From IMG/VR virus record IMGVR_UViG_3300013103_000005, positions 1-64,000 of that record: a stretch of DNA of 64,000 nucleotides. The stretch is one strand, 5' to 3'. The DNA comes from a virus. Under the pieces are notes generated by a model, which saw only the letters and a list, made by a program, of their open reading frames with translations, was not told the origin of the DNA and made no database searches. The translations under genes and the position numbers were made by a program. Below are positions 51,697 to 60,996 of the stretch, one piece after another. Position 1 is the first letter of the stretch. Every line of letters begins with the position of its first letter.

Positions 51697-52361
51697 AGGA
51701 CAAAAATTCTATTCAGGTCAAGATAGTTCCTTTAGAAAGGATAAAGCCTTTTGAGAAAAATCCTAGGGTAATGAACCCTAAGGCAATTGAAAGTGTTGCC
51801 AATTCTATTAAAGAATTTGGGTTCAACGTTCCGATAGTGGTTAATTCCGAAATGAAGATTTGCTGTGGTCATACGAGATACGAAGCAGCCAAACTTTTAG
51901 GGTTAAAGAAAGTTCCTGTGATTATTAGGGATATGGACGAGAAGGATTTTCTTTCTTATAATATTATCGATAATAAAACTTCTGAACTTAATGAATGGAA
52001 TTTTGAAATGCTCAGAAAAAATATTCAGGATTTGGATAAGGATTTAACGGAATTTGGTTTTACAGAAGAAGATTTAGACATAATTCTTTCATCTGAGGAA
52101 GAATTATGTTCTTTTTCTGAAGATGAGTTACCTGAGTATGATAAAAGCTTGACAGAAGATACAGATAAACCAGAAGAAAGATTCCATTGTACAATATTTT
52201 TTGATTCCAAAGAAGATTGGGAGCTTTTAGCTAAATTATCGGGAAAAGAAGGAAGTAAGTATTTAGAAGGAAGTATGATTGTAGAAAATTTAAAGAATTT
52301 TTTAGGTAAAAAGTTTAAAAAATTGCAGAAGATTATGGAGGGTTCGGATGGAGAAAATTAA
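51693..52361 (+). CDS. ParB-like nuclease-domain protein
   Basis: The 222-residue protein has a ParB/Sulfiredoxin-type domain in residues 5-110: VPLERIKPFEKNPRVMNPKAIESVANSIKEFG, VVNSEMKICCGHTRYEAAKLLGLKKVPVI and NIIDNKTSELNEWN. CGHTRYEAAK is the CTP/phosphate-binding box (GxxR). No HTH follows; instead there is an acidic segment and a small C-terminal domain (FHCTIFFDSKEDWELLAKLSG). Phages often link such domains to DNA methyltransferases; one lies at 58818. It overlaps both neighbours. Confidence 0.85.
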   Translation: MKDKNSIQVKIVPLERIKPFEKNPRVMNPKAIESVANSIKEFGFNVPIVVNSEMKICCGHTRYEAAKLLGLKKVPVIIRDMDEKDFLSYNIIDNKTSELNEWNFEMLRKNIQDLDKDLTEFGFTEEDLDIILSSEEELCSFSEDELPEYDKSLTEDTDKPEERFHCTIFFDSKEDWELLAKLSGKEGSKYLEGSMIVENLKNFLGKKFKKLQKIMEGSDGEN

Positions 52362-53634
52362 AGCGACTTATTCCAGCCCTAGATGGAGTGGGGAATTATT
52401 AGATTGTAGTATGCCCATGACCTTCGACCAATATTCTAGATGTTCGTTTAATTGTGTTTATTGTTTTAGTTTTTTTCAAAAAATTTATAATAAAGGTATG
52501 AGTGAAAAGAAGAAGAAAGACTATGCCGAAGGTATTGTTACTTCGGTGAACGCAGAAAAAGTGATAGAAAACTTTCGCAGGAGTTTGAACGGGGAAGATG
52601 TATGGCAGTTTTCTTGGTATATTAAAAATCGATATGTGATGCAATGGGGTGGTTTAGCAGATCCTTTTGATTTATACGAGAGAAAATTCGGGGTAGGTTT
52701 AAAATTATTAAGATTTTTTAGGGAAATAGAATACCCGATTAGCTTTTCAACTAAGGGAACTTGGTGGATAGAGGATAAAAGATATAGGGAATTATTTGAG
52801 GAGAATTCTTTTTGGAATGTCAAAGTAAGTATAATAAGTTTAGAAGAGAAAGTGGCCAAAGTAATTGAGAGAGGATGTCCGACAGTGAGAGAAAGGCTAG
52901 ACCTAATCGAAAAATTATCCAATATAGGGATATTAACGACGTTGAGATTAAGGCCTTTTATTCCTAAAATCTCGGATAAAACATATCTTTCTTTAATTAA
53001 GGAAGCTTCTAATAGGGGAGCTAAAGCAGTTAGTACGGAATTTTTTTGTTTGTCCACTAATGTTAAAAAGGAAAGATTCAAACCTATTTCTGAATTGGCT
53101 GGTATTGATATTTGGGATTTCTATAAAAGGCTTTCGCCTTCAAGAAGTTCTTTTTATAAAAGGTTAAATTATGAATATAAGAGGCCGTATTTTAAGAAAA
53201 TGGAAGAATTATGCAAAGAGTTAGGATTAAGATTTTATGTGAGCGACGCGCATCATAAGGAGAGATGTAATAATGGGAGTTGTTGTGGTTTACCCGAAAA
53301 TTCTGGGGCGATTTCTAATTATTTTAAGGGTCAATTTACCTACGCTATCGTTTTAGCTAAAAAGAAAGGGGAGGTAAGATTTTCAGATTTAGAAGGTGTA
53401 GAAAACTGGAAGAAAATCCCTTGGAGTTATGCTCAAGGATTAAATACTCATAATCAAGTATGTCGGCTTAAAAGAAAAAATTGGACGGTTTATGATTATG
53501 TTAAATTTATTTGGAATAGTCCTGAGAATAGTTTATCCCCTTACAAGTATTTTGAAGGAATGTTAATACCTTATGCTAAAGATAAGGAAGGAAATTTGAT
53601 TTATAAGTTTAATAGGGAAAAATATGGAAGGTAA
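52348..53634 (+). CDS. Radical SAM protein, photoproduct-lyase-like group
   Basis: The 428-residue protein has the radical-SAM cluster motif CSFNCVYC (CxxxCxxC, near residue 32) followed by a TIM-barrel-like pattern (FSTKGTWW, LTTLRLRPFIPK, KAVSTEFF). The motif placement and the TYSSPRWSGELLDC start are like SplB/COG1533 enzymes. A second Cys set occurs near the C-terminus (ERCNNGSCCGLP), which could hold an auxiliary cluster. Substrate unknown. It overlaps the ParB-like gene by 14 nt and the next gene by 11 nt, so these are one translation unit. Confidence 0.82.
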   Translation: MEKIKATYSSPRWSGELLDCSMPMTFDQYSRCSFNCVYCFSFFQKIYNKGMSEKKKKDYAEGIVTSVNAEKVIENFRRSLNGEDVWQFSWYIKNRYVMQWGGLADPFDLYERKFGVGLKLLRFFREIEYPISFSTKGTWWIEDKRYRELFEENSFWNVKVSIISLEEKVAKVIERGCPTVRERLDLIEKLSNIGILTTLRLRPFIPKISDKTYLSLIKEASNRGAKAVSTEFFCLSTNVKKERFKPISELAGIDIWDFYKRLSPSRSSFYKRLNYEYKRPYFKKMEELCKELGLRFYVSDAHHKERCNNGSCCGLPENSGAISNYFKGQFTYAIVLAKKKGEVRFSDLEGVENWKKIPWSYAQGLNTHNQVCRLKRKNWTVYDYVKFIWNSPENSLSPYKYFEGMLIPYAKDKEGNLIYKFNREKYGR

Positions 53635-54058
53635 AGAAAATTTCATAAGTATTTTAGAGGATTTTAAGAGATTGGAAGAAAAGAACCTAGAAGTTTTTTT
53701 ATTATTAAACGGAAAAGATTTTGAAGATATTTCTAAAATTCTTATAAGTTGGAGAAAGATAAAAATAGAATATAAAGGCACGGGTTTGGAAATACCAGAA
53801 GACCTAGAAGGTAGATGGGCTTGGTTATGGAAGAATATTAAATGGGACAAAAGGAAATTGGAAAAATTAACTATGTTAGATTCTTCAAGGTTATCTAGGA
53901 TTGTTGAATTTCTTATTTCTAATAGAATAATTTTTCCCGATGGGACAATTCATAAATCCGCTTCCTTACTTTTAAGGGCTAAGATTAAAGAAATAATTAG
54001 GAAGATACCGACGGATAAGGATAAATCTAAAAATAGAAAGGGGTTTGTAGATGGCTGA
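53624..54058 (+). CDS. Hypothetical helical protein in the modification cluster
   Basis: The 144-residue protein is helical and basic towards the end, with a possible helix-turn-helix segment (KLEKLTMLDSSRLSRIVEFLISNRIIFPDG). It is encoded between two radical-SAM genes and overlaps both. The winged-helix-like pattern suggests DNA binding, but this is a weak inference. Confidence 0.52.
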   Translation: MEGKENFISILEDFKRLEEKNLEVFLLLNGKDFEDISKILISWRKIKIEYKGTGLEIPEDLEGRWAWLWKNIKWDKRKLEKLTMLDSSRLSRIVEFLISNRIIFPDGTIHKSASLLLRAKIKEIIRKIPTDKDKSKNRKGFVDG

Positions 54059-55331
54059 TGTATTATTTGTACATCCTCCTAAACCTTATCTAAGAGACCC
54101 TAATGCTCAGTTTCCTTTAGGTCTTTTATATGTAGAAGCCTCGGCGAGAAAGGAAGGGTTCGAAACTAAAGTTTTAAATGCTTCTTCGCTTTCTTTGGAA
54201 GAAACTGTAGTTAGGATTCTAGACCTTGACCCGTCCGTGATTGGTTACACTGGAACAGTTTTAGATTTGCCTTATATTTTTAAAATACAAGATGAATTGG
54301 AAAAGAAAAAAATCTATCCCTTTGTATTAGGTGGGCCTTGTGTTTTTGCATTTTTAGAATCTGATTTGCGGTTAAGGTTTAAAAGTCCTTTTACGATATG
54401 TATTGGGGAAGGGGAGCCTGTGATAGGTCGAATAATACAAGACCTTAAGAAAGGGTCTCCTAAAAAATCTTACACGGGTTTTAATGAAGATATTAAAAAT
54501 TTACCTAGGCCAGACCGAACATTAATCCAAGACGATTTGTCGGGGAATGTTTTCCTTAGTACTAGGTCAGATAAAGCGACTATTATTTTATCCTCACGAG
54601 GATGTGTTTTTAAATGTTGTTTTTGTACTGCACCTCATCTTTCTAAAGGGAAAGTAAGATTTAGGGATTTGTCAGATTTTTCAAGGGAATTAGATGAGAT
54701 TAAAGATTTAGGAGTCAATTATCTTAGGTTTAGTGATGATAATTTTAGTTTAAATAGAAATTTTGTATCGGAGGTTTGCAAGCTTTTAAGGGAAAAAGGG
54801 TTTTATTTTCGTGTTTCTTGTAGGACTAAGCCCAATGACCTAGATTTTTTTAAATTATTAAAAGATAGCGGGTGTTTAGAAATAGGATTTGGGGTAGAAA
54901 CCTGCGATGAAAGGGTACTTAAAGTAATCGGAAAAGGACAAACCGTATCTGATATAGAAAAAGCTTTGACTAATGCAAAGAAAGCCGGGTTATTCGTAAG
55001 GGTTTTGTTGATGTCTAATCTCCCAGGAGAAGATTCCCAAAGCTCTTATAGAACTATATCGGTTTTAAATTCTTTGCCTTGGGATTCTATAAGTGTTACT
55101 GTTTTAAAGCCTTTCCCCGGTTCGGAAATATGGCGTAACCCTCAAAAATTTGGGTGTGAAATAATAGATAAAGATTTCTTTTCCTATAATATTTATGCCT
55201 ATGATTCCTTAGGCGAAAGGCCTCATAAGCCGGCAATCAGGCCGTTTAATTTGGATTTATGGGAAGTGAGAAAAAATATTGAGGTTTTATTTGATTGGGC
55301 AAAAAAGACAGGAAAACTTAATAAGGGGTAA
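54051..55331 (+). CDS. B12-binding-domain radical SAM protein
   Basis: The 426-residue protein has an N-terminal cobalamin-binding-like Rossmann domain (ADVLFVHPPKPYLRD, FPLGLLYVEASARKEGFETKV, PSVIGYTGTVLDLPY, VLGGPCVFAF; no DxHxxG, so base-off binding is typical of the class) and a radical-SAM core with SSRGCVFKCCFCTAP (CxxxCxxC), YLRFSDDNFSLN and ECGFGVET-like LEIGFGVETCDERVL. Class B enzymes of this type methylate or rearrange unreactive carbons. It lies in a modification-like cluster. Confidence 0.85.
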   Translation: MADVLFVHPPKPYLRDPNAQFPLGLLYVEASARKEGFETKVLNASSLSLEETVVRILDLDPSVIGYTGTVLDLPYIFKIQDELEKKKIYPFVLGGPCVFAFLESDLRLRFKSPFTICIGEGEPVIGRIIQDLKKGSPKKSYTGFNEDIKNLPRPDRTLIQDDLSGNVFLSTRSDKATIILSSRGCVFKCCFCTAPHLSKGKVRFRDLSDFSRELDEIKDLGVNYLRFSDDNFSLNRNFVSEVCKLLREKGFYFRVSCRTKPNDLDFFKLLKDSGCLEIGFGVETCDERVLKVIGKGQTVSDIEKALTNAKKAGLFVRVLLMSNLPGEDSQSSYRTISVLNSLPWDSISVTVLKPFPGSEIWRNPQKFGCEIIDKDFFSYNIYAYDSLGERPHKPAIRPFNLDLWEVRKNIEVLFDWAKKTGKLNKG

Positions 55332-55334
55332 GAT

Positions 55335-56426
55335 ATGAAGATAGGTGTAGTAAGATATTGTTTACCATTAACTTTATCCAGAAGTTCGTCTAGCGGAGGC
55401 GGTTGGATTTTGGAGGACATCTTAAGAGGCCTTATGGGTAAAGGCCACGAAATCTTTATTTTGTCGGAGGTTAATAAAAAGGATTCTTTGTTTTGGAACA
55501 GGTATAAATTTAAATTTAGCTTTTATAAAGTTCCCAAAAATTTAGATTTATTATTAGTTATACAAGGCCCTTTTAATGTTACTTTTTGTTCGAAAAATTT
55601 CGGGCCTTATTTAAAAGGATTTAATCGGGTTTTGGCTCAATATAGCGGCCCCGTGGGGTTGTTAGTATGGGATTATGAATTACCTGTTTTCCTTAGTTCT
55701 AAAAATAAGTCTTATCTTAAAATGTGCGAAGGATTAGGTGAGAATTTTCTAATAAGGGATAAGAAATGGGTCGTAATAGTTTCAGACAAAGAACTCGTGA
55801 GAAAAAAATGGTCTAGTCCTTTTTTTGATTTTTTAAAAGAAGGAAAGATAATCGAAGGGGTAGATTTTTGTAAGTTAGGATTTTCTTTAGATAAATATTC
55901 TGCTCCACAAATGGGAGACTTGCTTTCCTATTTTGGTAGTGATAGGAAAGGAAGGCTCAAGGTATTCGAAAGATATTATTTACAAAGCGGTCTTTTAGTT
56001 AATCTTTTTGGAAATTGGAATAAAAAGAACCTTAGAAGCTTAAAAAAATATCCTAATTTAAAGTTTAAAGGCAAACTAACCGAAAGGGAAGTCTGGGATG
56101 CTATGAGAAAAACATTTTTTCAGATTTATATTTCAGATGATTTCTACAATAAAAAGCACTTTATTACTAGAAGGTTTTATATAGGGATTTTAAGTGGGTC
56201 AGTGGTGTTATTTCAGAAAGAATCGACCCCAGTTTCTAAAGGTTGGATTCCTAAAAAATTTATTGTTTCTTCAGGTGATGAAGTTCGTGAATTTATAATT
56301 AAAAATAAAGATTTTAATAAAAGAAAAATTTTGGTAGATGAATTACAAGAGATTATAGATACGAGTAAGATTAAAGACCATAGGGAAAAGACCTTGGAAA
56401 CTATCGAAAGGATAGTTAGAATATGA
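55335..56426 (+). CDS. GT-B glycosyltransferase-like protein
   Basis: The 363-residue protein looks like a GT-B glycosyltransferase: SGGGWILEDILRGLMGKGHEIFIL (first Rossmann helix), LDLLLVIQGPFN, VNLFGNWNKKNLRSLKKYPNLKFKGKLTEREVWDAM (second lobe) and TRRFYIGILSGSVVLFQ. Similarity in layout to T-even DNA glucosyltransferases is possible but not proven. It could glycosylate a modified base. It lies directly after the B12 radical-SAM gene and overlaps the polymerase gene by 4 nt. Confidence 0.6.
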   Translation: MKIGVVRYCLPLTLSRSSSSGGGWILEDILRGLMGKGHEIFILSEVNKKDSLFWNRYKFKFSFYKVPKNLDLLLVIQGPFNVTFCSKNFGPYLKGFNRVLAQYSGPVGLLVWDYELPVFLSSKNKSYLKMCEGLGENFLIRDKKWVVIVSDKELVRKKWSSPFFDFLKEGKIIEGVDFCKLGFSLDKYSAPQMGDLLSYFGSDRKGRLKVFERYYLQSGLLVNLFGNWNKKNLRSLKKYPNLKFKGKLTEREVWDAMRKTFFQIYISDDFYNKKHFITRRFYIGILSGSVVLFQKESTPVSKGWIPKKFIVSSGDEVREFIIKNKDFNKRKILVDELQEIIDTSKIKDHREKTLETIERIVRI

Positions 56427-58798
56427 ATTTTTTATCCAAGGAACTTCCTTGTTCTAACAAATGTCGTCTTTATAAAACCTGTAAAACCCCTTGTATTAAG
56501 GGAAGGGGAAATCCTAATGCAGATATTTTTCTTATAGGCGAGGCCCCGGGGGAAGAAGAGGATGAGCAGGGAAAAGTATTCGTAGGGCGTTCTGGAAAAA
56601 TTTTAGAAAAAGCCCTTGAAAAAGTTGGAATTAAGAATTTTTATATTACAAATGCAGTTGCTTGCAGACCTCCTAATAATAGGGAGCCGACCCAAAAGGA
56701 AATTGAGGCCTGTAAGCCTCGTCTCTTAAAGGAAATAAAGAAGATAAAGCCTAAAACGATTATTTTATTAGGCAATACTGCTCTTAAATCCTTGTTTGCC
56801 AAAACCAAAATAAGCGATTATTTGAATCAGGATTTGGAATTTGAAGGAATTAAGGTTTATGCCAATTATCACCCTGCTGCTTTATTAAGAAATCCCGCCT
56901 TGAAAAAACCTTTTCTAGAGGTTTTGATTAGGGCTAAGAAAGGATTGATATCAAATAAGATAAGGAGAGAATATTGGTTATTAGAGACTTACGAAGAAAT
57001 AAAAGATTTTTTGAAATCTTTGTTGAAAAAAGAATGGGTAGCTTTTGATATCGAGACTTTAGGTTTGGATTATTTGGCTAAGAGAGCTAGGTTATTGTCT
57101 ATCGCCTTTTCGGGCGAGATTGGAAAGGCATTTGCTTTTTCTTTAGATAAGAAAAGGTTGGGGTTGTTGGAATATAGAAAGAGGATTAAATTATTAAATA
57201 ATTTCTTTAATCATAGGTCTACCCCGAAATTGATAGGCCATAATGTTAAATTCGATTGTGCTTATTTAAAGTATTTCGGGGTCGATGTGGATAATTTAAA
57301 GTGGGATACACAGCTAGCTCATCATTTATTGAATGAAGAGATGTTGATGCCTGGTTTAAAGGAATTGGCTAAAAGATATACGGATTTAGGGGATTATAAT
57401 GAACCTGTTAAGGGATATATGAATAATCTAGATTTTTTACCAGAAAAAACTATTTTAACTTATAATTGTTATGATGCGGATGCTACTTTTAGAATTTTTG
57501 TTTACGAGTATAAGAAATTGAAAAAAGAACCTAACCTTTTATGGGTTTTGAATAATATCTTGCTTCCCGCCAGTTATGTCTTAATGTTAATGGAAATGCA
57601 AGGAGCTTCTTTAGATTTGGAATACGTTTATAAGTTGAAGAAAAAGTTCGAAAATGAGAAAAATGAGATTATAAGAAAGCTTGAAAAATCTAAAGCGATT
57701 AGAAAATCTGTAGAAATATTGAAAACTAAATTTAATTTTAATTCTTCAGACCATTTAAGGGTTCTGTTGTATGAGGTTTTGAAGTTACCTGTCGATAAAT
57801 CCAACCTTACTAAAACGGGCTTGCCTTCGGCTAAGGTTGAAGTACTTAAAAAATTTTCTGATAGATATAAAATTATAGGTTCTCTCCTTAGACTTTCTAA
57901 GGTTAAAAAGATGTTAACTACTTATCTAGAACCTGCTGAAGATTGGCTTTCTTCGGATGGGAAGGTCCATACAACTTATAATTTAACAGGGACAGTTACA
58001 GGAAGATTAAGTTCCGAAAGACCAAATAGTCAAAATTTTCCTAGAGATAAAACTATAAAGAAAATGTTTATAGCTTCGCCAGGGAATCTGATTATTCAAG
58101 CTGATTATAGTCAGATGGAATTAAGGGTAATGGCTTGTGCCTCTAGGGATAAAAGATTGATAGAAATTTATAATAAGGGATTAGACGCTCATAAGATGGC
58201 TGCCTCGGCTATGTATAATGTTCCTTATGATAAAGTAACGCCAGAACAAAGACAATTTGCCAAAGGTGCCGTAAGTTTTGGATTAAATTATGGTAGGGGA
58301 GCTAAGGCACTTGCTAGAGATTTGAATATTTCTGTTGAGGAAGCAGAAAGATTTAGGAGGGATTATTTTAAAAGGTATTCGGGTGTCGCTAGGTACATAG
58401 AAGAAGTAAAAAAGACTTTAAGAAAACAAGGTTATGTTGAGAGCTTATTTGGAAGAAGAAGGAGATTACCTAATATTTATTCAAAGGATGAATATAAAAG
58501 AAGCGAAGCAGAGAGACAAGCGGTAAATTTTATAATTCAGTCAACCGCTTCAGATATAACACTTTTAGCGTTATATAAAATATATAAGAGGATTAAAAAA
58601 GAAGAAAAATTATCGAGGCTGATTTTTACTATACACGATTCAGTTGTTTTAGAGGTACCCGAAAGCGAAGTGGATTGGTGTGTAGAAATGTTGAAGAAAG
58701 AAATGGTAGATTTTAAATTTGATTGGTTAGTAGTTCCTTTAGCAATTGAAATAGATATAATGAAAAATTGGGGAGAAACTATTAGAACCATAGAATGA
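56423..58798 (+). CDS. polA: DNA polymerase I with N-terminal family-4 UDG domain
   Basis: The 791-residue fusion has three parts. Residues 1-190 are a family-4 uracil-DNA glycosylase: [20 protein letters not shown] (39-58), [17 protein letters not shown], and Fe-S Cys at 10, 14, 81 and 97 (C81-x15-C97 as in known members). Residues 195-400 are the 3'-5' exonuclease ([25 protein letters not shown]). The rest is family-A polymerase ([32 protein letters not shown]). Motif B has one more residue than usual between Lys and Phe. It is the replicative polymerase of the phage. Similar fusions are known in SPO1-type phages. Confidence 0.92.
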   Translation: MNFLSKELPCSNKCRLYKTCKTPCIKGRGNPNADIFLIGEAPGEEEDEQGKVFVGRSGKILEKALEKVGIKNFYITNAVACRPPNNREPTQKEIEACKPRLLKEIKKIKPKTIILLGNTALKSLFAKTKISDYLNQDLEFEGIKVYANYHPAALLRNPALKKPFLEVLIRAKKGLISNKIRREYWLLETYEEIKDFLKSLLKKEWVAFDIETLGLDYLAKRARLLSIAFSGEIGKAFAFSLDKKRLGLLEYRKRIKLLNNFFNHRSTPKLIGHNVKFDCAYLKYFGVDVDNLKWDTQLAHHLLNEEMLMPGLKELAKRYTDLGDYNEPVKGYMNNLDFLPEKTILTYNCYDADATFRIFVYEYKKLKKEPNLLWVLNNILLPASYVLMLMEMQGASLDLEYVYKLKKKFENEKNEIIRKLEKSKAIRKSVEILKTKFNFNSSDHLRVLLYEVLKLPVDKSNLTKTGLPSAKVEVLKKFSDRYKIIGSLLRLSKVKKMLTTYLEPAEDWLSSDGKVHTTYNLTGTVTGRLSSERPNSQNFPRDKTIKKMFIASPGNLIIQADYSQMELRVMACASRDKRLIEIYNKGLDAHKMAASAMYNVPYDKVTPEQRQFAKGAVSFGLNYGRGAKALARDLNISVEEAERFRRDYFKRYSGVARYIEEVKKTLRKQGYVESLFGRRRRLPNIYSKDEYKRSEAERQAVNFIIQSTASDITLLALYKIYKRIKKEEKLSRLIFTIHDSVVLEVPESEVDWCVEMLKKEMVDFKFDWLVVPLAIEIDIMKNWGETIRTIE

Positions 58799-58819
58799 AA
58801 GTTTAACGCGTTAAACTAT
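58798..58819 (+). repeat. 22-bp palindrome, copy 21, overlapping a start codon (CGCG centre)
   Basis: The left arm and centre are perfect; the right arm is TTAAACTAT, whose AT belongs to the ATG of the methyltransferase gene. This is the only copy that reaches a start codon, leaving no room for a separate ribosome site. Confidence 0.93.
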
Positions 58820-59477
58820 GGAAGAGATTTATAGAACATCTTTAGGAATTTTGTATAAAGGTGATTGTTTAGATTATTTAAAGATTCAACCAGATAAAAG
58901 TATGGACGTGGTTGTTACTGACCCGCCTTATGGTGTTAGAAATGACGATTGGGATTTGGAATTTGATAAAAATTTGAAAGAATGGTTGGGAAATTGTTTA
59001 AGAATTAGTAAAAGATGTCTTTGGTTTTGCTCTGGTATAAAGCTACCTATGATACTAAGTCTTTATTCTGAATTACAGCGTCTTTTAATATGGGTTAAAC
59101 CCAAAGGCAGTCAGTTTAGCGGAGCAATGAATTCTAATCTATGGTATAGTATAGAACCAATTTTAGTTTATGGGGAGATGCTGCCGAACGATAAGAATAA
59201 AAAATACGGATATTCTCATTTTGTTTATAGAACAGTACCAGAAAGGAAGTATGGGCATCCGACTACAAAACCGTTAGGGTTAATGAAAGACCTTATTTAT
59301 TTTTATTCTAATGAGAATGAAATTGTTTTAGACCCCTTTATGGGTAGTGGAACAACAGCAGTAGCCTGTGAATTATTAAGGAGAAAGTGGGTTGGGATAG
59401 AGAAAGAAGAAAAGTATTGTAAAATAATAATAGAACGTTTAAAAACAGAAGCGAGACCAAGAAAGACCTTTATTTAG
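58818..59477 (+). CDS. DNA methyltransferase, DPPY beta class
   Basis: The 219-residue protein has motif IV DPPYGV (residues 35-40) before motif I LDPFMGSGTT (near 171-180), the order of beta-class N6-adenine/N4-cytosine methyltransferases. It is of minimal length, with HPTTKPLGLM (motif X-like) in between. The specificity is unknown. The start codon lies inside a palindrome copy, so translation may be controlled by that structure. It could protect phage DNA from restriction. Confidence 0.9.
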   Translation: MEEIYRTSLGILYKGDCLDYLKIQPDKSMDVVVTDPPYGVRNDDWDLEFDKNLKEWLGNCLRISKRCLWFCSGIKLPMILSLYSELQRLLIWVKPKGSQFSGAMNSNLWYSIEPILVYGEMLPNDKNKKYGYSHFVYRTVPERKYGHPTTKPLGLMKDLIYFYSNENEIVLDPFMGSGTTAVACELLRRKWVGIEKEEKYCKIIIERLKTEARPRKTFI

Positions 59478-59484
59478 GGAAGAT

Positions 59485-60966
59485 ATGAAAAATAAAATAA
59501 CAATCGAACATCAATTTATATTTGCTTTACTCGAAGACCCGGGTAGGTTTAAAAAATTAAGAGGTATTAGTTCAAATTATTTATTAAATCCTGTAGCAAA
59601 ACTACTTTTTAGAAAGTTATTAAATTATCATAGGCGGACAAAGAAATTTTTAGATATAGAAGCATTAGGGACTTATATATCTTCTATACCTAAGAAAAAA
59701 TTAAGAAAGAAATTTTCAGAGTTTTATTCTGAATTGGCAACCCTTGTAGAAATTTCAGAATCTCAATTTGAATATATTTTAGAACAAATCAAAAAGAATT
59801 ATAAAAAGAAATTGATTAGTAATAAAGTTTATGATGTATTAGTGGCTAATGAGAATGAAGACAATCCAGACAAAGCAGAAAAATTATGGACATTGGGTTT
59901 ACAGGAATTGAGGAGACAATCTCCAGAAGAAGCTCCTTTAATAGACTTAGATGATGAATTATCTACAAGTTTAGAAGAATACGAGAAAATGAAGAACGAA
60001 GATAAGAAAGCAGTTCCTACAGGTATAGATTTAATTGATATGTATACGGGAGGATTATATCCTGGAGAATTGTGGTTGTTAGGCGGTTATACTTCAGAAG
60101 GTAAAACTACAGTATTAACGAATATAGCGAGAAATATAGTAGTTAATGGGTATAATGTTTTGTTTATAACTTTAGAAGAAACTGTAAAACAAATGAGGTG
60201 GAGATTTGCTTGTTGCCATTCTAATTATATTAAAAATGGTTCTGCTATTCCTGGGGTAGTTTATTCTAAAATAGAAACAACCGCTTTAGAACCAGAAGAA
60301 TTGAAAAAGTATAAAAAGACAATAAAGGATTGGTATAAAAATAAAAATAGGGGAAGAATATTTTTCTGGCAAGCACCTGCGAACACGATGGTGATTACAG
60401 TTGAAGATATTATGAATTATTTAGCGATGGATATTAGATTAGATGCCGTGCTTATAGATTATGCTCAATTAGTGAGACCTACAAAAAGAATAGGAAATAC
60501 AAGATATGAAATGACAGAGGTTATAGAGGATTTGAAACAACTAGCTTTAACTTTTAACGATGGTAAAGGGATACCTATATTGACCGCTTGGCAAATATCA
60601 AGGAAGGGTAGAAATAATGCAGAGAAAAGAGGTTATTATATTAAAGAAGATTTTAGCGAAACTTCATTTTCAGAAAGAACTTCTGATGTGATGTTATGGT
60701 TTTTAACTACTGATGAGTTTAAAGAAGCAGGTTTAATTAAATATGGAATAGCTAAAAATAGAGGTGGGCCAACTGAAATTAAAGGAAGATTTTTAAAACA
60801 GAATTTCGCTACGAATTATATAGGAACAAAAACATTAGACCAGAATGAGGTAGATAAGATATTAAAGAATTATCAAGGCGAGAAGAAAGCTTCAGAAGAA
60901 TTTGTGGTAGAAGATTTTGAAGAAGAAGGATTTTTCGACGACATTGAGGAATTTGAAGAAGTTTAA
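59485..60966 (+). CDS. dnaB: Replicative DnaB-type helicase
   Basis: The 493-residue protein has an N-terminal helical domain (EHQFIFALLEDPGRFKKL) and a RecA-like core with PTGIDLIDMYTGGLYPGELWLLGG, Walker A GGYTSEGKTT (residues 200-209), Walker B DAVLIDYAQLV, and TAWQISRKG (motif H3/H4). It unwinds the fork as a hexamer. The stop is the TAA of a palindrome copy (EEV-stop). The primase gene follows. Confidence 0.9.
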   Translation: MKNKITIEHQFIFALLEDPGRFKKLRGISSNYLLNPVAKLLFRKLLNYHRRTKKFLDIEALGTYISSIPKKKLRKKFSEFYSELATLVEISESQFEYILEQIKKNYKKKLISNKVYDVLVANENEDNPDKAEKLWTLGLQELRRQSPEEAPLIDLDDELSTSLEEYEKMKNEDKKAVPTGIDLIDMYTGGLYPGELWLLGGYTSEGKTTVLTNIARNIVVNGYNVLFITLEETVKQMRWRFACCHSNYIKNGSAIPGVVYSKIETTALEPEELKKYKKTIKDWYKNKNRGRIFFWQAPANTMVITVEDIMNYLAMDIRLDAVLIDYAQLVRPTKRIGNTRYEMTEVIEDLKQLALTFNDGKGIPILTAWQISRKGRNNAEKRGYYIKEDFSETSFSERTSDVMLWFLTTDEFKEAGLIKYGIAKNRGGPTEIKGRFLKQNFATNYIGTKTLDQNEVDKILKNYQGEKKASEEFVVEDFEEEGFFDDIEEFEEV

Positions 60967-60979
60967 CGCATTAAACTTT
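60958..60979 (+). repeat. 22-bp palindrome, copy 22 (CGCA centre)
   Basis: Perfect except the first base (G). It supplies the TAA of the helicase gene and separates helicase from primase. Confidence 0.94.
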
Positions 60980-60996
60980 TGAGGACTTTTTGATAA

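Noticed and set aside
51693-52361. Pairing the ParB-like gene with the actin-like gene as a plasmid-type partition system
   Set aside because: They are 48 kb apart, the ParB-like protein lacks a visible HTH, ParM systems use ParR rather than ParB, and the ParB-like gene is fused in translation to modification-type genes.
52521-53081. A 186-codon frame on the - strand opposite the radical-SAM gene
   Set aside because: It lies entirely within a well-supported + strand gene with conserved motifs, has no ribosome site, and no other - strand gene is credible in the window.
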